From: Lachnospiraceae bacterium
GTDB lineage: Bacteria; Bacillota; Clostridia; Lachnospirales; Lachnospiraceae
Assembly: GCA_017472605.1 (NCBI GenBank)
Contig: JAFUPV010000047.1
Span: 1-38,170 of the forward strand
DNA length: 38,170 nt
Direction: 5' to 3'
Part shown: positions 31,928-38,170 of the stretch, in pieces
How positions within the stretch are numbered: position 1 is the stretch's first letter
Layout: each line of letters begins with the position of its first letter
Position numbers and translations under genes: made by a program
Notes under the pieces: generated by a model
The model's input: the letters and a program-made list of their open reading frames with translations, nothing else
The model's database searches: none
Told to the model about the DNA's origin: nothing

Positions 31928-32190
31928 CGCAGCCGGGGCGGTAGCGGTGCCTTGTACCTTCAATCCGCTATAGTAGGGGTCATATCCCGGTCAAGGGTGT
32001 CTGTTTGTAGAGCAGCCCTCTGTAAGTGGCGTTGACGTTTGGGTCTTACGCGACGGAAATCTGTGAACCGTGTCAGGTCAGGAATGAAGCAGCACTAAGC
32101 AGAACCTTCCGGGTGCCGTAAGGGTGCCTGGGCCGAGTTAACTGCAGAGGTAACGTCTGGGGGCAGCATTCGAAGCCGGGATGCGCAGAA
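31928..32190 (+). ncRNA. ffs: Signal recognition particle RNA, large type with Alu domain
   Basis: About 263 bases; both ends are estimates. The Ffh-binding apical helix is visible at 32071-32095 (GTCAGGTC, AGGAATGAAGCAGC). The 5' region GCCGGGGCGGTAGCGGTGCC is the Alu-domain start, and the 3' end GCCGGGATGCGC closes helix 5. The size matches the large SRP RNA of Bacillus and Clostridia rather than the 4.5S form. With Ffh it targets nascent membrane proteins. The nearest terminator is about 100 bases past the estimated 3' end. Confidence 0.93.
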
Positions 32191-32290
32191 AAATGGAAAC
32201 ACGGACAACAGTTCCGGCATTTTGCAGAAAAAGAACACTGCTTTTGCCTGAGCAGGTTCTGCGGAGTGATTTTAATTAATTGAAATTTTT

Positions 32291-32325
32291 AAGAGTTGTC
32301 TGTTGCAACAGCAACTCTTTTTTTG
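32291..32325 (+). terminator. Terminator downstream of SRP RNA
   Basis: AGAGTTGtCTG pairs with CAGCAACTCT with one bulged T around TTGCAA, followed by TTTTTTT. Its loop and 3' arm double as part of the next promoter. Confidence 0.85.
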
Positions 32326-32331
32326 TATAAT
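32303..32331 (+). promoter_or_regulatory. Promoter of the phosphofructokinase gene, inside the terminator
   Basis: TTGCAA (32303-32308), exactly 17 bases, TATAAT (32326-32331). The -35 is the terminator loop and the spacer is its 3' arm plus T-run. It leaves a leader of about 145 bases before ATG 32485. Confidence 0.65.
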
Positions 32332-32484
32332 ATTATCGTGACTTATGACTGGAATTGCGGCCGTCCGGCAATGATGGATGAGGATGGCACGGTAATGGAA
32401 AGAACGTAACCGTTTGGGACGGATGCAGAAGGTGTACGAAGTTCAAAACGGCGGCAAATAAAAAAGTAAAGGACGGGAAATGTT

Positions 32485-33558
32485 ATGAGAGTTGGTATGT
32501 TGACCAGCGGCGGCGACTGTCAGAGCCTGAACGCCACCATGCGCGGAGTTGCAAAAACGTTGTACAATCTTCTTCATGATGATGTGGAGATCATCGGATT
32601 TATTGAGGGCTACAAAGGCCTGATCTATTCCGATTACAAAATCATGAAGCCGAAGGATTTCTCCGGTATCCTGACTGAGGGCGGAACCATTCTCGGAACA
32701 AGCCGTCAGCCGTTTAAGCTGATGCGCACCCCGGATGCGAACGGGCTTGACAAAGTCAAGGCAATGAAAGATAATTACAAGCGTCTTGGTCTGGACTGTC
32801 TTGTTGTCCTTGGAGGAAACGGAAGCCAGAAGACAAGCAATCTTCTTCGTGAAGAAGGCCTGAATGTGATCGGTCTGCCGAAGACCATTGATAACGATCT
32901 GTGGGGAACTGATGTGACATTCGGTTTCCAGAGCGCAATCAATCTGGCTACTCAGACTATTGACTGCATTCACACGACGGCTGCGTCTCATGGCCGCGTT
33001 TTCATTGTTGAAATCATGGGTCACAAGGTAGGATGGCTGACACTCCATGCAGGAATTGCCGGTGGTGCAGACATTATCCTTCTTCCGGAAATTCCGTACG
33101 ATATCAATAAGGTGGCGGATGCGCTGAAGAAGAGAGAGAAAGAAGGCAAGCGTTTCTCCATCATCGCTGTTGCTGAGGGAGCAATCTCCAAAGAGCAGGC
33201 AGCAATGAGCAAGAAAGAATATAAGAAATATGTAGAAGAGAGACCATATCCGTCTGTTGCCTATGAGGTTGGCGATCAGGTGAAGAAGCTGACCGGTCAG
33301 GAAGTGCGCGTTGCCGTTCCCGGCCACATGCAGAGAGGCGGCGAGCCATGTCCTTATGACCGCGTGCTGTCAACCCGTCTGGGAGCTGCAGCCGGTAAGA
33401 TGATCGTAAAGGGTGAATTTGGCTATCTGGTTGGAATGAAAAACAATGAGATCACCAAGGTTCCGCTGGAGGATGTTGCAGGTAAGCTTAAGATGGTTTC
33501 TCCGGACAGCTCCATGGTGAAAGAAGCGAAGCTGCTGGGAATCAGTTTTGGAGACTGA
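32485..33558 (+). CDS. pfkA: 6-phosphofructokinase
   Basis: 357 residues from ATG 32485 (AAAGGACGGG upstream). It phosphorylates fructose 6-phosphate in glycolysis. Family motifs: TSGGDCQSLNA (usually GGDCPGLNA), LGGNGSQKTS (residues 109-118), LPKTIDNDLWGTD (131-143), EIMGHKVGWL and the PGHMQRGG-like loop. Gly 113 at the donor-discriminating site favours ATP, while Lys 133 (Gly in E. coli PfkA) is shared with PPi-dependent and mixed-group enzymes. Asn 112 replaces the usual Asp of GGDGS. So it belongs to the mixed or group III PFKs and is probably ATP-dependent; PPi use is not excluded. The gene precedes dnaX with 30 bases between. Confidence 0.93.
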   Translation: MRVGMLTSGGDCQSLNATMRGVAKTLYNLLHDDVEIIGFIEGYKGLIYSDYKIMKPKDFSGILTEGGTILGTSRQPFKLMRTPDANGLDKVKAMKDNYKRLGLDCLVVLGGNGSQKTSNLLREEGLNVIGLPKTIDNDLWGTDVTFGFQSAINLATQTIDCIHTTAASHGRVFIVEIMGHKVGWLTLHAGIAGGADIILLPEIPYDINKVADALKKREKEGKRFSIIAVAEGAISKEQAAMSKKEYKKYVEERPYPSVAYEVGDQVKKLTGQEVRVAVPGHMQRGGEPCPYDRVLSTRLGAAAGKMIVKGEFGYLVGMKNNEITKVPLEDVAGKLKMVSPDSSMVKEAKLLGISFGD

Positions 33559-33588
33559 TAACTGCTTCAAAAATCAGAGGTTAACAGA

Positions 33589-35223
33589 ATGGCATATACT
33601 GCGTTGTACCGCAAATGGCGGCCAACAAAACTGGAAGATGTAAGAGGGCAGGAACATATCGTCCGGACATTGGAGAATCAAATCCAGTCCGGGCGTATTG
33701 GTCATGCCTATTTGTTCTGTGGAACCAGAGGAACCGGAAAAACCACGGTTGCAAAAATCCTGGCAAGGGCAGTCAACTGTGAGCATCCGGTTAATGGAAG
33801 TCCCTGCAATGAATGTGCGGTTTGCAAGTCTATTCTTGCGGGAACTTCCGTCAATGTGGCAGAAATCGATGCGGCGTCCAACAATGGTGTGGATAATATC
33901 CGTGAGATCCGCGAACAGGTGCAGTATTCTCCCACGGAAGGAAAATACCGTGTCTATATCATCGATGAGGTTCATATGCTGTCTCAGGGCGCGTTCAATG
34001 CGCTGTTGAAAACGTTGGAGGAGCCGCCGTCCTATGTCATCTTCATTCTTGCGACTACAGAGGCAAACAAGATTCCGATTACGGTTCTGTCCCGCTGTCA
34101 GCGCTATGATTTCAGGCGGATCGGAAATGATGTGATTGCGGGACAGATTGCGAATCTGCTCCGGGAAGAGGATGTGGCAGCGGAGGATGCGGCAATCCGC
34201 TATGTGGCAAAGGCTGCGGACGGATCCATGCGAGATGCGCTGAGCCTTTTGGAACAGTGTATTTCCTTCTACTATGGACAGACACTGACCTACGAGCGTG
34301 TTCTTGATGTGCTCGGTGCTGTGGACACGGAAGTGTTCAGCCGGTTGATTCGTCTGCTGATGAAGAAAGATGTTCCGGGCTGCATAGCCCTGATTGATGA
34401 GATTACGTCTCAGGGAAGAGAGTTGGGACAGTTTGTCCTGGATTTTACCTGGTATCAGCGAAATCTGATGCTGGTTCAGACCGCGGCGCAGGGAGCCGAT
34501 GCTCTGGATATGTCGATGGATAACTATCAGGCATTGAGGGAAGAAGCCCAGATGATTGATCTGGACACTCTGATGAGGAACATACGGATCTGTTCCGAGC
34601 TTTCCAACCGGATCCGGTACGCGACGTCCAAGCGGGTTCTTTTGGAGATGAGCCTGATTAAAATGATGCAGCCGGCGATGGAGGATGACACGGAAAGCCT
34701 GAAAATCCGGCTTGGTGAGCTGGAGGAGAAAGTTGCGTCCGGTGTTGTTGTTTCGGCTCAGGGCGCTGCGATGGCAGGTGCATCCGGCGGCGGAAGCGGT
34801 GCAGGTGCGGCAGGATACAGCGGTGCATCGGGGATGGCAGCAGGCGCAGCCGGTATTCCTGGCGGTCAGGAAGCCGGACCGGTCGTTGAACTGTCACCGG
34901 CGGAATTCGAAGACTATGATACGCTCCGCAGTGACTGGCTGAAAATCTGCAGCATGCAGAGTCCGTTTATTTATAGTCTGTTAAAAGGAAGCCGATTGGG
35001 GTATGATAAAGACAGAGGGCTGTGTGTCCTGTTTGAGGATGGCTTCAAGTATGCCACCATGATGAGGGATGACCGTCTGGAAAATCTGCGCCAGTTTATC
35101 AACCAGCAATACGGAAAAAACTTCCGGATGTTTGCAAGAGCCTTAAGTGCGGGAGAAGCCGCGCCGAAGGTGGTTCGGGGAAGAAACATTCCCGGTATTG
35201 AGATGGAAATTGAGGACAGCTGA
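33589..35223 (+). CDS. dnaX: DNA polymerase III subunit gamma/tau
   Basis: 544 residues from ATG 33589, with AGAGG upstream. It is the clamp-loader ATPase that loads the sliding clamp and couples polymerases to the helicase. The N-terminus YRKWRP, Walker A GTRGTGKTT (about 44-52), the zinc-binding Cys cluster (about 64-82, CEHPVNGSPCNECAVC), Walker B IIDEVHML and the LSRCQRYDF arm are all present. A Gly/Ala/Ser-rich linker (about 385-425) separates a C-terminal domain. Followed by ybaB and recR in the order usual for Firmicutes. Confidence 0.98.
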   Translation: MAYTALYRKWRPTKLEDVRGQEHIVRTLENQIQSGRIGHAYLFCGTRGTGKTTVAKILARAVNCEHPVNGSPCNECAVCKSILAGTSVNVAEIDAASNNGVDNIREIREQVQYSPTEGKYRVYIIDEVHMLSQGAFNALLKTLEEPPSYVIFILATTEANKIPITVLSRCQRYDFRRIGNDVIAGQIANLLREEDVAAEDAAIRYVAKAADGSMRDALSLLEQCISFYYGQTLTYERVLDVLGAVDTEVFSRLIRLLMKKDVPGCIALIDEITSQGRELGQFVLDFTWYQRNLMLVQTAAQGADALDMSMDNYQALREEAQMIDLDTLMRNIRICSELSNRIRYATSKRVLLEMSLIKMMQPAMEDDTESLKIRLGELEEKVASGVVVSAQGAAMAGASGGGSGAGAAGYSGASGMAAGAAGIPGGQEAGPVVELSPAEFEDYDTLRSDWLKICSMQSPFIYSLLKGSRLGYDKDRGLCVLFEDGFKYATMMRDDRLENLRQFINQQYGKNFRMFARALSAGEAAPKVVRGRNIPGIEMEIEDS

Positions 35224-35269
35224 TCAGACAGCTGGATTTGTATAGAGAGAAAAATGGAGGATTTTAAAA

Positions 35270-35632
35270 ATGGCAAAGAGAGGCGGATTTCCGGGCGGCA
35301 TGGGTATGCCCGGCAACATGAACAACTTAATGAAGCAGGCACAGCGCATGCAGCGCCAGATGGAAGAGCAGCAGAAGGAACTGGAAGAGAAGGAGTTTAC
35401 TGCGGCAGTCGGCGGCGGTGCGGTAAAGGTGACGATTACCGGAAAGAAGGAAGTCACTTCGGTTGAACTGGCTCCGGAAGCAGTGGATCCGGATGATATC
35501 GAGATGCTGCAGGATCTGATCGTTGCTGCCATGAATGAGGCACTGAGACAGGTGGAAGAGGCAAATGCGGAAAACATGTCTAAGCTGACAGGCGGACTTG
35601 GCGGTGCTCTCGGCGGAGGATTTCCGTTCTAA
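35270..35632 (+). CDS. ybaB: YbaB/EbfC nucleoid-associated protein
   Basis: 120 residues from ATG 35270, TGGAGG 9 bases upstream. A small dimeric DNA-binding protein. A Gly/Met-rich start ([20 protein letters not shown]) is followed by a helix ([21 protein letters not shown]), the beta core [18 protein letters not shown] and the C-terminal helix, ending in a Gly-rich tail. Its stop overlaps the recR start by one base. Gene order dnaX-ybaB-recR is conserved across bacteria and suggests a role in DNA repair or nucleoid shape. Confidence 0.97.
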   Translation: MAKRGGFPGGMGMPGNMNNLMKQAQRMQRQMEEQQKELEEKEFTAAVGGGAVKVTITGKKEVTSVELAPEAVDPDDIEMLQDLIVAAMNEALRQVEEANAENMSKLTGGLGGALGGGFPF

Positions 35633-36231
35633 TGGATTACTATAGCAAAGCGATCAACCAGTTGATCGAGGAATTTTCCAGGCTGCCGGGCATTGGAGCG
35701 AAATCCGCCCAGCGCCTGGCCTTTCATGTGATCCACATGCCCAAAGAACAGGTGGAGCACTTTGCCGAGACGCTGGTTGAGGCCAGAAATAACGTAAGAT
35801 ACTGTGAGTCATGTTTCACGCTGACGGATCAGGAGCATTGCCCGATCTGCAGAAGTCCGAAGCGTGACCATTCCGTGATCATGGTGGTGGAGTCCACGAG
35901 GGATCTTGCTGCCTATGAAAAGACCGGAAAATTTGAGGGTGTGTACCATGTTCTCCACGGAGCGATCTCTCCGATGCTCGGAGTGGGACCGGCAGACATC
36001 CGGATTAAGGAGCTTCTTGTCCGTCTTCAGAAGGAGGACGTGAAAGAAGTAATTATTGCGACGAACTCCAGTCTGGAGGGCGAAGCGACAGCCATGTATA
36101 TCAGCAGGCTGATCAAGCCGGCCGGGATTAAGACAACCAGAATCGCCAGTGGTGTTCCGGTAGGAGGCGATCTTGAATATATTGATGAAGTGACGTTAAC
36201 GCGTGCGTTGGACGGGCGCATAGAACTGTAA
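35632..36231 (+). CDS. recR: Recombination protein RecR
   Basis: 199 residues, ATG 35632 shares its A with the ybaB stop. It works with RecF and RecO to load RecA on gapped DNA. It shows the N-terminal helix-hairpin-helix (SRLPGIGAKSAQRLAFH), a zinc finger C4 (CESC...CPIC, about residues 57-72), the Toprim core (VVESTRDLAAYEKTGKFEG, then GAISPMLGVGP) and the Walker-B-like C-terminal region ending in LTRALDGRIEL. All are standard for RecR at its usual length. Confidence 0.98.
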   Translation: MDYYSKAINQLIEEFSRLPGIGAKSAQRLAFHVIHMPKEQVEHFAETLVEARNNVRYCESCFTLTDQEHCPICRSPKRDHSVIMVVESTRDLAAYEKTGKFEGVYHVLHGAISPMLGVGPADIRIKELLVRLQKEDVKEVIIATNSSLEGEATAMYISRLIKPAGIKTTRIASGVPVGGDLEYIDEVTLTRALDGRIEL

Positions 36232-36326
36232 GGCTTGCGGTCAGGGAGTCAGATCAGACCCCTGTGTGCAATCCTGTTCTGGTGGACCGGCAGTTCGCAG
36301 GGACAGATGCGATACTGGAGGAAAAA

Positions 36327-38170
36327 ATGGATAAATATGAATATCGGTTAAAAACAGATCATATCAGACAGGTAATGAAGCGCGGCGACTACCAGGAGGC
36401 GGCCAAGCTGTGTGATACGATCGATTGGAATAAAGTAAGAGATGTGAAAATGCTGACTTCTGTTGCGGATATTTATGCAGCAGTTGACCGGTATCAGGAG
36501 GCAATTGATGCGCTGATTCAGGCATATGAATATGCACCGCTTGGAAGACGGATTGTGTACCGTTTGACGGAACTGGCGCTGATGGCAGATAATTATGAGG
36601 ATGCAAAGGAATATTTTGATGAGTTCTGCCGCATTGCCCCTCACGACCAGGGAAGATATATCCTGCTTTACCGGATGGCATGCAGCCAGCGTGCCACGGT
36701 GGCAGAAAAGATAAAAATTCTGGAAGCATATAAACGCGAAGACTTTGATGAGAAATGGGCTTACGAGCTTGCAACTCTGTATGCAAGAAACCGGCAGGTG
36801 GATGACTGTATTCAGCTGTGCGATGACATCATTCTCTGGTTTGGTCTTGGCAAGTATGTGGAGCGTGCGCTGGCTCTCAAGGAGCGGTATGCACCGCTGA
36901 CAGAAGAACAGAAGGCGAAGGTGAAAGCGCTTCAGGAGCAGAGAGAAACGGAAAAGTATGAGGAGCGCAAACAGTCCATTCAGGAAATTCAGGGCGTGCC
37001 GGATTCAGTGGCAGATCTGAAGGTGGATTCGGAACTGGAGACAGTTGGAAAGGTGACGGCCGAGGCAATCCGTAACATCGAGATTGAAGAACTGGTGAAG
37101 AGACCGGCTGCAAAAGATGAGGTCAAAGAGACGGATGTCTCCATGAATGAGACGCGGATCAATGTGACCCGATTGGACAGCAGGACAGAACCAGAGGAAG
37201 AGCAGCACGCGCCGGGAGTGAAAGAAACAGTAAAGCGAAGAGCGGAGGCGCAGAAGGCGGAAGCGGAAGCAAAGCGCAGAGCAGAGGAGCAGAAAGCAGA
37301 AGCGGAAGCAGAGGCAAAGCGAAGAGCGGAGGCGCAGAAGGCGGAAGCAGAGGCAAAGCGAAGAGCGGAGGCGCAGAAGGCGGAAGCGGAAGCAAAGCGA
37401 AGAGAAGAGGCGCAGAAGGCGGAAGCGGAAGCAAAGCGCAGAGCGGAGGAGAAGGCGGAAGCCGAAGCAAAGTGCAGAGCAGAGGAGCAGAAGGCAGAAA
37501 CACAGAAAGAAGTACTGGTGGAAGCGGTAGAAGTAGAAGCGGATACCTGGGCAGAAGATCTGGCGGGAGGCATGGTGATTGAGGAAGCGGATATTGCAGC
37601 CGATTTGTATGAGGAAGCTGTAATCGGGGAAGACTACGATTACGATGCAGTCGAAAGTGTCTACGAAGAAGCGGCATTTGAAATGGAAATTCAGGAAATG
37701 CCTGCTGTGGAAGCGGCCAAAGAGGCAGAAGCGGATTTTGAAACGAATCTGGCAGAAGGCGTAACAGAAGCGGAGGATGCAGAAGAAGCTTTGGAAAACG
37801 ACTTAACAGAAGCAGAACCAGAGGAGGAAACTTCAGAAGAAGCCTTCGAAACAGTACCGGAATCAGAGGAGTGGGACGAAGTTTCAGAAGATGAGTCAGA
37901 AGATTATGAACCATTAGAAGCTCCTCAGGATGTCGTTGCATATGATATCGAAGAAGATTTCACAGTCGATATCGAAGAGGAAGAAGCGTATGAGGAAGAG
38001 GATTCTGAATATGAAGAGGAGTATGAGGAAGAGGATTCTGAGTACGAAGAGGAGTATGAGGAAGAGGATTCTGAGTATGTAGAGGAGTACGAGGAAGAGG
38101 ATTCTGAATACGAAGAGGAGTATGAGGAAGAGGATTCTGAATACGAAGAGGAGTATGAGGAAGAGGATTC
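36327..38170 (+). CDS. Large TPR, coiled-coil and acidic-repeat protein, 3' end outside the window
   Basis: Open from ATG 36327 (TGGAGGAAAA upstream) to the window edge, at least 614 residues. Residues 1 to about 208 look like TPR-type helical repeats (GDYQEAAKLCDTIDW, RYQEAIDALIQAYEYAP, NYEDAKEYFDEFCRIAP). From about 300 to 392 there are tandem KRRAEAQKAEAEA units (13 residues, with indels), likely a long charged helix. From about 405 the chain is strongly acidic, and from about 555 it repeats EEEYEEEDSEY (11 residues, 33 bp) about 5.5 times to the edge. No signal peptide is seen. It starts 95 bases after recR with no terminator, so it may share that transcript. I do not know its function; a C-terminal enzymatic domain could lie beyond the window. 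Confidence 0.85.
   Translation, partial: MDKYEYRLKTDHIRQVMKRGDYQEAAKLCDTIDWNKVRDVKMLTSVADIYAAVDRYQEAIDALIQAYEYAPLGRRIVYRLTELALMADNYEDAKEYFDEFCRIAPHDQGRYILLYRMACSQRATVAEKIKILEAYKREDFDEKWAYELATLYARNRQVDDCIQLCDDIILWFGLGKYVERALALKERYAPLTEEQKAKVKALQEQRETEKYEERKQSIQEIQGVPDSVADLKVDSELETVGKVTAEAIRNIEIEELVKRPAAKDEVKETDVSMNETRINVTRLDSRTEPEEEQHAPGVKETVKRRAEAQKAEAEAKRRAEEQKAEAEAEAKRRAEAQKAEAEAKRRAEAQKAEAEAKRREEAQKAEAEAKRRAEEKAEAEAKCRAEEQKAETQKEVLVEAVEVEADTWAEDLAGGMVIEEADIAADLYEEAVIGEDYDYDAVESVYEEAAFEMEIQEMPAVEAAKEAEADFETNLAEGVTEAEDAEEALENDLTEAEPEEETSEEAFETVPESEEWDEVSEDESEDYEPLEAPQDVVAYDIEEDFTVDIEEEEAYEEEDSEYEEEYEEEDSEYEEEYEEEDSEYVEEYEEEDSEYEEEYEEEDSEYEEEYEEED
37220..37500 (+). repeat. 39-bp degenerate tandem repeat coding KRRAEAQKAEAEA
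   Basis: About seven units with single-codon insertions and losses (EAEAEA, KREEAQ, RAEEKA), all in frame with the protein from 36327. Confidence 0.85.
37989..38170 (+). repeat. 33-bp tandem repeat coding EEEYEEEDSEY
   Basis: The GAT codon of EEED recurs at 38001, 38034, 38067, 38100, 38133 and 38166. Units differ by a few silent changes and one Glu-to-Val (YVEEY). The array continues past the window. Confidence 0.93.

Noticed and set aside
37159-37941. A Leu/Pro-rich minus-strand open frame near the window end
   Set aside because: Complement of the KAEAEA and acidic repeats of the plus-strand protein; no start signals.

Overview
The window comes from a member of the Clostridia, most likely Lachnospiraceae. 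The evidence is gene content: a four-membrane-segment XRE regulator of a type common there, a pflB/pflA pair, a YitT protein, GH27 and GH5/CBM2 glycosidases, sugar ABC importers without their own ATPase, strong AGGAGG-type ribosome sites, sigma-A promoters, and a large SRP RNA with an Alu domain. I cannot name the genus. No complete mobile element, prophage, CRISPR array, tRNA or rRNA was seen.

Layout. 1-4320 is carbohydrate use: the end of a solute-binding protein, a wrecked AAA-ATPase/PD-(D/E)XK gene whose tail runs in frame into a beta-helix protein, and a GH27 alpha-galactosidase. 4448-6255 holds a membrane-anchored XRE regulator and an alpha/beta esterase. 6547-10391 is a two-gene unit: an ECF sigma factor coupled to a 1097-residue membrane-anchored protein ending in a complete serpin domain. 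10948-14348 is a sugar ABC operon (binding protein and two permeases) behind an operator-rich leader. 14837-18085 is pyruvate formate-lyase and its activase, followed by a YitT membrane protein.

19217-25105 is mixed. It holds a frameshifted lipoprotein amidase (-), a cytosolic ParB-like/BMP-type binding protein coupled to a phosphoesterase (+), and a secreted GH5/CBM2 cellulase with a small membrane protein (-). 25384-31435 is housekeeping: a radical-SAM activase-like protein, asparaginase (-), a TatD nuclease, RsmA, a protein with an internal 14-residue tandem repeat, and TadA. An Rpn-nuclease remnant follows. 31928-36231 holds SRP RNA, phosphofructokinase, DnaX, YbaB/EbfC and RecR. A large TPR, coiled-coil and acidic-repeat protein then runs off the window.

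How it fits together: extracellular glycosidases release sugars, ABC importers take them up, phosphofructokinase drives glycolysis, and PflB disposes of pyruvate as formate and acetyl-CoA. The most unusual items are the sigma-factor/serpin pair, a dispersed hairpin family with a conserved CCRGTGA loop (five copies, four of them in the stretch just after a terminator, one with a compensatory base change), the ParB-like/BMP fusion, and a promoter embedded in the SRP RNA terminator.
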